Shown here one piece after another: positions 48,797-60,545 of a stretch of DNA of 64,000 bases. The stretch comes from Diplonema japonicum (lineage: Eukaryota; Euglenozoa; Diplonemea; Diplonemida; Diplonemidae), in the NCBI GenBank assembly GCA_964019335.1, contig OZ025653.1:790057-854056 (forward strand), read 5' to 3'. The notes beneath the pieces were generated by a model. The model worked only from the letters and a program-made list of their open reading frames with translations, did no database searches and was not told where the DNA came from. The number at the start of each line of letters is the position of its first letter. Within the stretch, counting starts at the first letter, position 1. A program made the position numbers and the translations under genes.

Positions 48797-51700
48797 ATGT
48801 CTAGATATACGAGCGAAACATGGCATAGTGATCCTGAAGCAAGAAACTGGAAGCTCAATGCTCTCAAAGAACAGGTCCTAAAATTAAAAAAAGAACGCGA
48901 AATAGACGGCCGTGACACACATGCAGGAGCGGGGACGGGGAGGCAAACTAAAGTTAGCAACCAGGGGAAGTACTCTGAACCTTTTCGGAAAATAATTACC
49001 GAACTTGAAGAAGAAGTAAAGCTCTTAAAGGTTCAAGTGATCACGAAAAACCAGACACTGCATGACCTGGAAGACATCATAAAAAGCCATCAGAAAGAAA
49101 GCCGTGGTCTTGCGAGCAAGACACAACGGGAACAGGCGGTCTTGCAAGCAGCTCTCGACCAACGTGATGTTGAGGTGCAGAGGTTAGAAACGCAGCTGGA
49201 AAGCGCAGTAGTGTTGAAAGAAGAATGTGAGGAGTCAGTGGCGCTGATGCAGCAGTTCGTAGAGGAGAAGGACAAGACGATCAACTTGCTGAAAATGAAG
49301 TTAGAAGACGAGGTTGACAAGCTAGAGGCAGTGCGCCTGGAGGACATCGGGACGGCCAATGAGGAGATGAGGATGTTGAAAAGGAGAGTGAGTGAGTATG
49401 TCACAAACATAAGTCATACAAATGCAGCTCACGGTCTGAACACGAAGACACAAGAAGAACAGTGTCACAGCTCAAGAAGGCCTTGCGGGACGCCCAGCAA
49501 AGGTGCGCATTCATGATTTGAGATTAAACAACACAGCCATGCCTTGGAAATACGCGAGCTGAAAATGCAGGCGGCGGGCGCCGTGACTAATGCCGCTGCA
49601 ACACTCCAAGCGGAGTTAGATAATTGTCATTTGGAACAAGGGAAACTGAAACAAGAAAAAGATTTCTTAGAAACTAAGTTTCAGAGAAGTCTAGACCGTC
49701 AGACAGCAACTCTGGAAGCAGAGCACACCGAAGCCTGCACTGCATATGAAAAGCAGGTATCACACACGAAGGACGACAAGTCGACAGATACACGACCTTC
49801 AAGAAGACATCAAGACAAGCGAAAAAATAAACAAGGAGTTGCAGCACAGTCATGCCCAGCAAGCTGACGTGATTGCTAGGCAGGTTTGTCACAACAACTG
49901 AAAGACCTGCACAGACTGCCGAGCTGGACGAAGCTGATGCCCACGCAGAGCTGATCGGTGATTCTGACAAGAGGATCGAAAGCCTTCAGAAGAAATTCGA
50001 AGCAGAGATCCAGCGTGTTGAGAGGAAAGTGACACGTATCGAGCAAGAGGTATCCACAAAAGTTGCTACGACAACATAACTGCAGCGCGACGAAGTAATA
50101 GCCAGGCTCAAGGATGTTTCGCAAGAGGTTGCGGATTTTAATGAAAGCAAAGAAAGTCTTATGAGAGACCTTCAGGCCATCGAACAAGCCAACTCACTGC
50201 TCAATCTTGAGACTGCAGAGTTGGAAAAAACAGTTAATGAACTAAGGACTGAGGTTGATGAAAAAATTGAACAAAACAGGACTCTACAAGTATGTGCAAA
50301 CAATTTAACGAACAATCACGGCGATAGATGCGGCACAAGGAACTCGACCTCCTCATCGCGGACAAGAGCGAAGAAGTAGAAGTTCTTAAAAAAGAGCTGG
50401 AGCAAGCGCTTGCAATGGGAACCGAGTTGGAAGCTACCAGCGATATGATGCATGTGAGCAGCAAGAGACAAGAGGAGAGGTTGCTACAAAAGGAGGCCGC
50501 GCACTCAGAAATGGCAGAGCGCTGTAGGGTATGCACGAGATTAGATGGATTATGGCACAATTACAAACAGAACCAAGAGCAACTGACTCAAGAACTCAGC
50601 AATAAAGTGTACCATCTCATGAACACGTTGGAGGAAAAGGCCGCACAGATCGAGAGACTCGAAGCCATGTTGGAAGCCCAACAAAAGGTTGTCGACGTGG
50701 AATGCATGGTATACCATGACAAGGAACGGCTCAGCAGGGAGAACATGAGTAAACTGCAAGCTGAGGTGCGTGAAGTCACTCATGGCAAGTTACAGCAGGA
50801 GCAACAGATTACTTTACTACGAAAAGATCTGCAGAATGCAGAATCAGAAACTGCGGCATTGCAAGAACGCCTTTCTCTGATTCCGGAAATGCAAGCTGAT
50901 AAAACAAGTCTCTTTGCTAAGTACGCAGAACTGGAGGACAAGCTGGCTTGCGAGCAGGACACAGTCAAGTCGTTGAGGAGAGTCATTCACGAGAAAGAGG
51001 CTGCCATTGCAAGTGCAGGCAACCAAATGCAGAACACAAAAGAATCTTATGAGGAAGCTCTTGAGCAAGTACAAATAGGAGAAGCTGCACGTGATGTGCT
51101 CATGTCACTGCTCACGAACTCATTAAACAAGCAGCACGACAGCATCTCATCGTTCAATGCAATGAGCATGCATTCCCTTGCTACACAGTGTGTGTACAGA
51201 GTAGAAGAATTAGCGAGAAGTCTAACAGAGGCAATGAAACTCAACGATTACTTAACATCTGTCAGGAAGCACGTGATCGACAGATGGAACAAACTCAGCA
51301 CCGAAGTGCAGCTCGCTTTAGACAATGAGCAAGTCCTCCGTGACGAAGAGGAGCCGTCCTTAGGAAGGGATACCGACGTGGCTGCTGATCGGGTGCAGTG
51401 GAACGCTGTTAAGACGAAGATGCTCAAAGCTGTCAATCTACTTGAAAAAGCTGTGGTTTCGCAGCAAACAATCGAATCCCTAAAAATAGAAAAGGAGAGT
51501 CTCGAAGATCTGGTGGAGGAGCGTAGCGATTGGAAAGAAACATTCCTCACCGAAACAAGACAGGCTACTGTGCAAGGTATTGCAACGGCATACAAACATG
51601 TTATGGAGATCAGCAAGGCTGCTTCAAACGTGAAACGTAAGCTTCGAAAAGACGCGCCACCTGAGTGTGAGGAGGTAACTGAACACGTTTCACAGACAAA

Positions 51701-51818
51701 AACCTTGCTTACTAAGACAATAGCCTCTTGCTTTACAGCAAAGGAAAAAGTTTCTTGCGGACTGACAGGGCACACGTTCGAGGTAAAGCGCAGAAAGTCT
51801 AGACCGACGGCAACATAA
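48797..51818 (+). CDS. Long coiled-coil protein
   Basis: Seven exons: 48797-49395, 49428-49502, 49537-49756, 49788-49883, 49915-50049, 50086-50289, 50328-51818 (939 aa). Introns are 32, 34, 31, 31, 36 and 38 nt; each is required to keep an uninterrupted heptad-rich frame. A seventh possible intron (about 50530-50571, 42 nt, GTATGC...AAACAG) keeps the frame either way. The ATG is two bases after ACACACCACAG. Nearly the whole chain is predicted coiled coil (for example EELKVQVITKNQTLHDLEDI, EKDKTINLLKMKLEDEVDK, ETAALQERLSLIPEM) and ends in a basic tail (FEVKRRKSRPTAT). No family was recognised. Likely a centrosomal, basal-body or cytoskeletal scaffold. Confidence 0.8.
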
Positions 51819-51873
51819 CACGGTAATCTTCTAGTAATAGTGCTTCAGTTCCTCACTTTATAATCATACAGGA

Positions 51874-53292
51874 ATGGATGCACGTGGGGAGCTTGACCTA
51901 CTGCGGTGGCATGGGGCAGCTGTATTGACCTGTTTGATTGTTCTCTCTTGTGCAGGCAAGCGGAACGACAATTTAGCACCTGAAGAACAAATTCAATTAT
52001 CAACCTTTAAAAGGCAATATCTTCCTGCTTACCTCCTTGCAACGTTCTGTGACTGGATACAAGGCCCTTACCAGTTCAAAGTCTACCTGACATATGGCCT
52101 GACGGAAGAACAAATTGGGCGTCTGTACGTAGCAGGGTTCGGTTCCTCGCTCACTCTAGGCACATATGTGGCTTCTCTTGCCGACTCACGGGGAAGGAAG
52201 ATGGGATGTTTCTGGTACTGCATCACATGTGCCTTGAGCTGCCTCACGAAGAATAGTTCGAGCTTCACGGTCCTTTTGCTAGGCAGGGTACTGGGTGGTG
52301 TTGCAGCGTCACTTCTCTTCTCAACCTTTGAGTCCTGGTGCGTAACTGAGGCGAGAAGGAAAGGGCTACCTTCAAACTGTTTGGCCTCTCTTTTTACGAC
52401 AGCAAGCTTCCTGAATGGGTTGGTTGCCATCATCGCATCGCTGTTCGGGCACGCGCTCGTTGTGCTCAGCTCTGGTGATGTTGTCACTCCCTTCAACGCA
52501 GTGCCGTTGATCCTTGTGGCTTGTGCCAGTATCATGTTCTACAAATGGGACGAAAATTATGGCGAGCGTGAAGCCGATGGCACTGGGACCAGCACTTTGG
52601 CACAAGGGTTGTCTTTTATGTTCTCCGAGCCGAAGCTCCCGCTGCTAGGGCTGATCGGATCGCTTTTTGATGCCGCGTTGTACATTTTTATTTTCCTATG
52701 GACCTTGTCCCTCGAGAAGCGTTCTGCAGACCCCACTAGCATCCCGTATGGCATTGCATTCGCCCTCTTTATGGGTTGGTGCATGATTGGTGCATTGATG
52801 TGCCAACTGTTTTTGTCTTCGACACAAAACAGTGTCACACTGAATGCGGCAAGGCTACTGATGTTGTTGTTATTGCTTGCCTGCACAGGTTTATGGCCGT
52901 GTTTAAGCCCTTACTCCTCGTATTCTGCTGTGTTCAATGGGTTCTGCCTTCTTGAGTTTGCTTTTGGTGCTTACTCGCCAGTAATAGCACTGCTCAGGGC
53001 CTGCCATCTTGATGATAAGCATCGGACTTCGGTGACAGCACTGTACAGAACACCCACGAACCTGTCTGTGTGCCTTGTCTTGTTCTACGCTGGGAGTATT
53101 CCTGAGGCCATGGAGATCGGCCTGTGCATCCTCTTGCTCGTGACAGCCTTTCTCGCTAATGTGATGTTCCTCTACGTTGGTGGAGGAACTGTCAAGGAGG
53201 AGCCCAATGCTGTCGAGCAAGTTGAAGAACCTCTGAAATCACGAGAAAAAGTCAAAGCACGGAGCCCGCAGGGCAACATGGTGGAAGTATGA
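51874..53292 (+). CDS. MFSD5: MFS transporter, MFSD5/MOT2-like (molybdate-anion)
   Basis: Single exon, 472 aa. The ATG is three bases after AATCATACAG, and the gene begins only 55 bp after the coiled-coil protein's stop. About 12 membrane helices are seen. Family motifs of the molybdate-anion transporter MFSD5 are strong: YLLATFCDWIQGPYQFKVYLTYG, GRLYVAGFGSSLTLGTYVASLADSRGRK (the MFS loop 2-3 motif), LSCLTKNSS, LGRVLGGVAASLLFSTFESWCVTE and the FLNGLVAI helix. A hydrophobic N-terminal segment may be the first membrane helix. It probably imports molybdate across a cell or endomembrane; the C-terminal tail is charged and cytosolic. Length matches the family. Confidence 0.93.
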   Translation: MDARGELDLLRWHGAAVLTCLIVLSCAGKRNDNLAPEEQIQLSTFKRQYLPAYLLATFCDWIQGPYQFKVYLTYGLTEEQIGRLYVAGFGSSLTLGTYVASLADSRGRKMGCFWYCITCALSCLTKNSSSFTVLLLGRVLGGVAASLLFSTFESWCVTEARRKGLPSNCLASLFTTASFLNGLVAIIASLFGHALVVLSSGDVVTPFNAVPLILVACASIMFYKWDENYGEREADGTGTSTLAQGLSFMFSEPKLPLLGLIGSLFDAALYIFIFLWTLSLEKRSADPTSIPYGIAFALFMGWCMIGALMCQLFLSSTQNSVTLNAARLLMLLLLLACTGLWPCLSPYSSYSAVFNGFCLLEFAFGAYSPVIALLRACHLDDKHRTSVTALYRTPTNLSVCLVLFYAGSIPEAMEIGLCILLLVTAFLANVMFLYVGGGTVKEEPNAVEQVEEPLKSREKVKARSPQGNMVEV

Positions 53293-53918
53293 ATGAACAC
53301 TAACAGAACATATAAAAAGAAAACGAAGGGAACATAGAAGCACCTAATACGGTCATGTGTATCTCTTAAGTAGAAACCTGCCTATAGTAACATAGTTTTC
53401 CACTTTCCCTTCTTCCTGCATCAGCCATAATTCCCTACAGGATTTCAATAAGATTGCCACAAGGCCAAACATCATCACATTCTTGACTGTTTTGATATTC
53501 TGATCCGCAGTACTTCCCCAGGTGTGCCTTTGACAACACCACCAAACATAACACAGAATTATCAAAGCGCTGAAATATCAAGATGGCTTCATGTGGACCT
53601 ATTTTCAAGGCTACCCACTGAGGTGGGCTCCTTGCAATATTCTATAAAAGTTTAGTCTCAATCTTAACTAAATCTTTTCCACCAAACAGTTGCTTGCTTT
53701 GTCGCTAATAGCTCGCTGTTAGTTAAATCACACAAGCATCTCTCCCTGTAGCAGGTCATAGGAACAAGGAGCCTTTGTCCTCTACTCCACCATCATACAT
53801 AGTCACCCCTTCCCATCCACATAAGCTTTTTTCCCCATTCTCTGTTTTTGTCTTTAAGTCCACCTTCTCCCCTCTCTTCCCTTTGTTCCGTTTTCTTTCT
53901 TTCCATTCTACCGCTGAG
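53293..53918. other. Intergenic, no gene seen
   Basis: Between the transporter stop and the phosphatase start. Contains the 3' untranslated region, a purine/pyrimidine-mixed spacer and, from about 53770, a strongly pyrimidine-rich tract leading to the acceptor-like CTGAG before the phosphatase ATG. Frames here are short and unconvincing. Confidence 0.55.
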
Positions 53919-54690
53919 ATGATTGGGAGAAGTAAGGAACGTGTTGGCAAAAAGAAGAAGCCTCCTTTGGCTCCTCTTAGCACAGGCTTCGTGGAGGTAT
54001 GGTTGTGCAACAAACAATTATCCTTCAGACACACAAACCGGTGCACCGTGTGACCGATAGCGAAAAGGCTCTGGAATTCATCAGACCAGAGAGGACCATC
54101 TCTGGTTCACTGTCTCAGATCACACCATGGCTGTACTTGGGAAGTCTCTCCGATGCGCTTGATAGAACTCTCCTCAAAAGCCACGGAATTGACTACATCC
54201 TCAACACAGCCAAGGAATGTGAATCGGGTGGTGAGTCGTCAAGTGAGTCATCTGGCGGCGAGAGCCCCGATGGCACATGCAAGTGGCCACAGTACCTTAA
54301 GCTTGATCTTGTAGACCACGCCGATGAAGCGATCTCAACTGTTTTCCAAAGAGCGTTCTCCTTCATCGAACATGCTAGGAGGGAGAAAAAGAAGGTAAGT
54401 TAGGGCATCACTGCCTGCCTGATGATACTTCCCAAATAAAACACAAGGTACTTGTTCACTGCCGCCGTGGTATCAGCCGCAGTGCGACGCTCGTGATCGC
54501 CTACTTAATGAAGTACAGCAATAAGCAGTTAGACGATGCCTTCAACTACGTCAGAGACAAGAGGTCCATCATCAACCCTAACCTTGGTTTTGTGTTGTCC
54601 TTGGAGACATTCGCACAGCAGCTGGGACATGCGCCGAAGTATGGAATGAATATCTTTTATTACAATAACACAGGTGCGATAGCATTCTGA
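53919..54690 (+). CDS. Dual-specificity protein phosphatase
   Basis: Exons 53919-53996, 54029-54394, 54448-54690 (228 aa); introns 32 and 53 nt. The start ATG directly follows a pyrimidine tract ending CTGAG. The catalytic motif HCRRGISRSA has Cys153, and the general-acid Asp is in the KLDLVDHADE segment. SQITPWLYLGSLSDALD is the usual first strand of the DSP fold, and RSIINPNLGF is the conserved segment after the catalytic loop. An insert of about 20 Ser/Gly/Glu residues lies between the strands. It would dephosphorylate Ser/Thr/Tyr in signalling proteins, MAP kinases being typical substrates; the true substrate is unknown. The second intron ends in ACAAG rather than ACAG. Confidence 0.9.
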
Positions 54691-56336
54691 ACATGCCTGA
54701 CGAACACGCGTTGTCGGGCATCACCCAGCTAGGGTTCAGTCAGCCTATTGAAGCATAGCACATTGCCTATGCAGAGTGGGAGATCGAGGACAGCAACCCA
54801 TCGCTGCTGTTCTCTCTTCCGTGCCGTACACCTTACCTCTTTCTTTCCTCTTCCCCTCGCCGCCCCCTGTTTCATACTTTTTGCACGTTCACTTGTCGTT
54901 TGTATGTATGCCTTGCCTGCTTGCTGTTGCATTACTTGCTGAGCGGTGCCAGCTTCCTACGTGGTGTGACCTTGAACGTGGCCTCAGTAGTTCGGGTGTT
55001 TACCCAACCTACCTACCCTACCCAGACCACAGACCACCTATGGCCTGCAACCTCCGTCTCAGCAAGCTGCTAGTGCAACAGCAACAGGTCGTCTTTTAAA
55101 TGCACTCTTTCAATTTAACTCATCCCTTCATTTCCACCTTAACTTTTTGAGGCCCTGACAACTTAGCCTGCCTGAGGCTCTTTAATAACACGTATCAATG
55201 TTCCAAATTTGTGCTTAGACCTTAGTTACCCGTGTGACCTAACATTAAATTCGCGAGTCTGGCGTGAGTTAAATTGAAAAAGTGTATTGAAAATACGACT
55301 TTCCCTTGTTTACCCGTCCTTTTATTTTCTCCCCTCTTTTTTCTCACAAATGAAAAAAAAAGAAAAAAAAAAAATAGTACCACGCACTTACCACGCGCGC
55401 AGGGATAGGTTTGGGCATCTGTTCCTGTTGTAAATGTAATTCAAACGACAATCCCTTTTACCCTCCTCCCGGACCCCTGTCTCGTTGCAAGCCGAACATC
55501 TCCTTTCCCAGGCTTTAGTTGATAGCATCTGTGGAAGGTACAAAACAATGAATACTACGCCTTGTTCCTTCCTATCCTTAAGGAAACAGGCTTCAGGGCA
55601 CATCAGAAGAGCACCGCTGGGCAAGGTCACTGTGGCATTGTCTGAAGTGATGGCTCTGCTTTTGAAACTTTGGGTCTACTTACAAACGAACAAGAAAAAG
55701 AAGAAGAAAAATGAGCGAATAAAAAAAAAGAAAGAAATCATATCCCCTTTTCTTTGCTCTCCCTCCTTCTCACCCCCGTTTTTTTTCTTCTTTTTTCTTC
55801 CTCTCCATGTGTCCCAGAGGAATAAGGGCCCTTTCAAAGCCACTACCTAGGGTCCCCTGCCCACCAGATTGGTAACTGTTGGGACACCACGATTATCTGC
55901 TCCATCATAATGTTTATTGCATCGCTGCCTTACCGCTCTTCCATTTTTTTATAGCAACTGGTCGACCCACCTACGCCTGTGCGCCTTGGTGGTACGCCGT
56001 GCCTATCCTTGCTCTCGTCCAGGCTTTTAGCTTCTACAATGGAGATGGGAGCAGCATGTTGGGTAACTCTTTATGCCACAGCAACCTGCTTGTGCGCAGG
56101 GCTGGGTTTAGAAAGAAAAGTAGTTAGAGTTCCTGACAAACAGGACAACATTTTTGAGAGCTGTAAAATAAGAAATGAACCTTCCCTCCCTCCCCACCAC
56201 CTTATTTCGTGATGAGTACTTTGGCATGGACCGCAGCCCGCAGTTGCAATTGCGGACAACACGCCTCAGCACCATTGCTGTCTACCCACAAGACTTGTTT
56301 TCATTTGCTCGCGTTCACCGCCATGGCACCATAGCG
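54691..56336. other. Intergenic 1.65 kb; one doubtful small ORF
   Basis: Mostly pyrimidine-rich and A-rich spacer without repeats recognised. The poly-A/AAAG stretches at 55350 and 55690-55740 and the pyrimidine tract at 55750-55810 stand out. A 57-aa frame at 56039-56212 is listed separately. The rest shows no coding signature. Confidence 0.5.
56039..56212 (+). CDS. Possible small membrane protein, 57 aa (doubtful)
   Basis: ATG after CCAGGCTTTTAGCTTCTACA, which is a passable trans-splice acceptor. The frame MEMGAACWVTLYATATCLCAGLGLERK has one hydrophobic stretch, then a charged tail (VPDKQDNIFESCKIRNEPS). No homologue recognised. It sits alone in a large spacer, which argues slightly for a real small gene, but chance is not excluded. 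Confidence 0.25.
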   Translation: MEMGAACWVTLYATATCLCAGLGLERKVVRVPDKQDNIFESCKIRNEPSLPPHHLIS

Positions 56337-57125
56337 ATGACACACACAAAAGATGTTACCGAGAGCGTGATGGAGCTGCTCATGACAGAAACTGCGTACC
56401 ACTACGCCGCTCTGAAACCAGACAAGGCAGACATGTACCACTCCCTGGACTCCCTAGGTTTCAGAGTAGGTACTGCTATAATGGAGCGAATGATGAAAGA
56501 TAAGCAGCTAATGTCTCTACAAGGTGAACGACCAACAGAAGCTGTGAAGCTAATATGTAGAGACTTTTGGTCGTTGGCGTTCAAGAAGCAAACAGACGGG
56601 CTGAAAATGAACAAGCAGGGGGTATGGCTGTTGTTACATTCAACATACCACTACAGACTTATATTTTGAAGGATAAAAATTTTAATTTACTCAAGCACGT
56701 TACACACCAAAAAGAAGAAATCTACCAACCGGGCATGAGGGGCACCTTGGCAAGTGAAATCACGGTTGATGATAAGAAATTCACCCCCGGTACTAAAATA
56801 GTTATTACCAAAATTGTTAGTGCCAAAGTCGGGGCAGAAGTAGTTGAATGTTCTGTGGATGGGTGTGTGACAACTCTTGGAGCAGGCTCCTTTGAAGTGG
56901 TATGTTACTGTTGCCGCTGCATAGCATACACAGGACTCGCCGCCCCACATCAACCCTGAGCATCTCCTATACATCCCAGCGGGCATGCTGCGCGGTGCTC
57001 TCTACGCCATTGGCGTCGCTGCGTCGGTATGGCAGTAACTAGACACCACACCACACACCACACAGGTGAAGCCGCAAGTTGTCGATCGCGTCGTTGAATT
57101 TACAGTTGCGACGAACAAGAGTTAG
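56337..57125 (+). CDS. TRAPPC6: TRAPP complex subunit TRAPPC6/Trs33
   Basis: Exons 56337-56621, 56657-56899, 56934-57026, 57066-57125 (226 aa); introns 35, 34 and 39 nt. The ATG is two bases after CACCATAG. The fold is the BET3-family longin-like subunit: YHSLDSLGFRVGTAIMERMMKD, EAVKLICRDFWSLAFKKQTDGLKMNKQG, then IYQPGMRG and, in exon 3, LLYIPAGMLRGALYAIGV, the conserved gating helix, and a final VDRVVEFTV strand. TRAPPC6 pairs with TRAPPC3-type subunits in the Rab1 GEF complex at the Golgi. It is longer than the usual ~170-180 aa, with an insert before the last helices. The third intron is largely (ACACC)-type repeat. Confidence 0.9.
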
Positions 57126-57215
57126 ATTGTAGTAGGTGGTCTTTCCTATTTAATGTTATCTTTCTCGAAACCAACGATTCATTAGAAACGAAGAAGAAAT
57201 AGCAACGTTGCAACA

Positions 57216-60200
57216 ATGGGCAACTGCTGTAGCAGTGAAGAACCGCAACCACGGAATCGTAAGAAGCTGATGCCCGCGCATGAAACGTCGCGTCAGCCGC
57301 AGAAGCCGATTGGTGTGGACCGGTCTGCCCTGAGGAGCTACCAGGAGTGGGGCAGGGCAATGAATGTGTACACGTCCACGATGACCATTCGTTTCGATTC
57401 GGACCCTCATCTCAAGCGCAGAATGCAAGAAAGCTCAGAACACACGCTGAATCTACACCACGGAGGGGTACGGCGGGAGTCACGCGAGTGCAGGATGGCA
57501 GTTGAAAACGTAGTCAACACAGTGCCCCTTGAAGCGTACTTCCCTGAGCCCGCGCCCCCTGTGGACGCAGCAAGTGCTAACCGCTTGTTTGAACTACAGG
57601 AGAACGCTATATGGAGCGCATTAAAAGACGTAGGCATGAAACTTGTTCTTGACCGGGTCCTACCTTCCGAAGGCCCCGTCTACCCAGCACCCATGGACGA
57701 ACCCTTCCACAAAAGAAGAGAGTTCGCTCCTATGCCTAGCACATCACCCGAACCACAAGAGTACGAACATCAACAGCAGCAGCCCCAGAAACAAGAACGC
57801 ATGCCCCTGAATGCTCGCACAAGACAGACACCGGAACCTCAGTTTGCCCAACCACAACCCCAATATCAGCAAACTCAGAATGAACCGCAGAAACCACATG
57901 AACAAGATCCGCATCAGTACAACTACCGCCATCCAACACCCCAACTTTCGCAAGATCGCGACCCTGGCTTTGACCCTGAAAGGTCCATGACTCTTAGCGC
58001 TCTTATTACAGACGAATCGAGGCCTAGCAACTACAAGATCAGTGCTCAAACATTCGAGCCAGTCGAAGATCGTAAAAGCCAGGCATCACCTCCGAATGTC
58101 CACACACCGCACAGCATGGTCTCGGATGCCCAACTCAGGGGTATAGCTACGCCTGTTGCAATAGAAGCTGCAGGTGAACCCTCAATGTGCAAGAGCACAA
58201 GTGACTGGACCCCACGAAAGGTAGAAACACCGAAAGGTCTCAGTTCGGCACGCCTGAGGGTAGATGTGCCTCTCGTAAGTGACAGGGACAGGACCATGAC
58301 TGCATCGACACAAGGCCTTGTATCTGCACGCATCCCATTGTCGCCGAAGGAACGTGACACACTCGACTCACCTGTTGACATTTACAACGCGTTGCAGACA
58401 ACGCCCTGCATTGAGTCCTGCCACCTTATCAAGGCCCCGATAATCACTTCGCAGAACCGCGAGGAGCTCTACGACGACAATGGCGTGCCCATCAACGTAG
58501 TGCAGATGATTGAGGACAATAAAGTACTCTTCTGGAATGGGAACACAAATTTGCAGTTCATTGTCGACATGTTGGATGTCGAACCGGGCAGTGACGCCAA
58601 GGTGGAGTACGACTCTGATATGAAAGCAGAGGTCGTCTCAGCAGTCGTGTTCCCTGGTGAGACAAGGACCGTGTGCCAGAATTGGAATCAGTCGACGTTC
58701 CCAAAGTCAAGGTGGAAACTCGAGACACTGAGCGATGAGTACCTGAAATGGAAAAAAGCGGAGTTCGACCATTACATCTTTGATAGTTACCAGGACCAGA
58801 ATAAACTCGTCGACAGCAGCTGGGAAGAGGCACAGGTACTGGATGAGATAATACGACGCAATCATATGTTCATCGACTTGTGGTTCCTGCCTGGTGATCC
58901 GTCTCTGCTTGGGAAGGACCCGCTGGCTGCTGCCGAGATACCTGAATCGGTGTTGAAGTGTGGTTGGAGTAGGCACTACTTACCGCTTGATTCGCCTGAT
59001 AAGGTTTTGTTTGACAGGAAACCAGTTTCTTCTGATGTCGACGTGTTCACTTCGCCGCTAGGCAACAGGTGGCTTCTGTGCGCTTTGGCCTCTATGTGCG
59101 ACTACAACAACTTCATCAACAGCGACATCGACTTCATAGGTTCTATTTTCTCCCTCTGCACACCTGAAATGTGCGCAACTGGTGGCTACAAGCTCATGCT
59201 GTGCAAAGATGGGTGGTGGAGCTCTGTCATTGTTGACGACGTGCTCCCGATGAGCTTCAACAACCTTGCGTTCGCATCTGACACTGGTGGGCCTCACCGG
59301 CAGTGGATACCCCTGGTGGAAAAGGCTTTGGCGAAGCTGTGCGGATCATACGCATCACTTACTGGTGGGGGTTGCATTGACGAAGCGCTAGTGGACCTGA
59401 CGGGATTCCCTGTAAAGTCCTACAGCGGAGAGGCATGGGATGACATGAAGGAGGTGATGATTGAGCTTATTGAAGAGTGGACCCAAAAGAAGTATCTCAT
59501 TATATTGACAACACCACCAGAAGACGAAGAACCAGTTCAAGGCTTTGAGAAGCTTGGACTCGGAATGGGTTGTGGATACACAATCATAGGAACCGACGAG
59601 GACAAGGTGTTGATCAAGAACCCGTGGGGTGAGAACAACGATCTGACGGTGGTATGGGACGAGGTGTACAACCTCTTTTCTGGGCTCACTGTGTCCTTTA
59701 TTGAGCCTTCATTTAAAGAGATTAGAATCTCAATGCCCGTGGACACATCAGGCATTATGTATCCTTTTGGTGTTCAGATAGATCTCGCAGAAGGTACCCC
59801 CCCTGTGCGGGCTCACATTCACGCACACCAGCGTGACAAGCGGCTGGATCCTGAAATAGAGCAGTATGGTGTGATGATGGTGACTGTGCTGGGGTACATG
59901 GGAGACGGCGAATGGATCAAGGTAAAAACTGTGAACGAGTGGCAGCCGCGTGATATGATTGTAAGTGATGATGATGATGCCGATCCTGCCGTACTGCTGC
60001 GCAGCAGCGACCATAGAACATACTTCATTGCATGGCACATGCACCCACGTGCCAGAACAAGGGACAGCATCGTCGCATCTATTAGTTACGAGCCCGTTGC
60101 TGAGGAAATAGGAACTCTCACCTTCAAAGAGAACGCCGATTGGGACTATACCAACGGTATGTCACACACCACACCGCACCACACCACACCACAGGCAATA

Positions 60201-60313
60201 TCAAGACAAGCTTCGACGTAACGGAGCTGGCGCCCGTCGAAGTTTACATTCAAAAACGTGATAGCTTAGCAGCGCCCATCGATGCAGGGCTTGTTTCTTC
60301 TATCTCGCTGTAG
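57216..60313 (+). CDS. Calpain-like protein, catalytically dead, acylated
   Basis: Exons 57216-60156 and 60195-60313 (1019 aa); the 38-nt intron is almost pure ACACC repeat. The N-terminus MGNCCSS fits N-myristoylation at Gly2 and palmitoylation at Cys4/5, hence membrane or flagellar anchoring. Residues about 60-420 are long and variable, Gln/Pro-rich (about 170-250). The calpain core lies at about residues 480-830: the catalytic Cys is replaced (GNRWLL, Arg618), the His position reads GMGCGY (Cys786), while Asn802 in KNPWG is kept. A C2-like beta domain follows. This matches the calpain-like protease homologues of kinetoplastids, several of which have lost catalytic residues and act as structural or signalling proteins at the cytoskeleton. 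Loss of activity is inferred from residues, not tested. Confidence 0.92.
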
Positions 60314-60545
60314 TTACTCTATTGTATTTCTGTTTCCACTTAGGTGAGCAATATAAAGCTGTAGAGCGAGGTCTGTAGTGTCGACGAGATAACCTGCCAC
60401 CGATCAAGGATAGAAGTTCCGAGGTTTCTGTACACAACAAAATAGCCCGCTGTTGCTTTGACTGTTTTAGTTTTGTTTCTTTCCCTAGTTAACTTATTCT
60501 ACATTTTTCTTTCCTAAACCTCTGAAGCTCCAATTGCAGGTAAAG

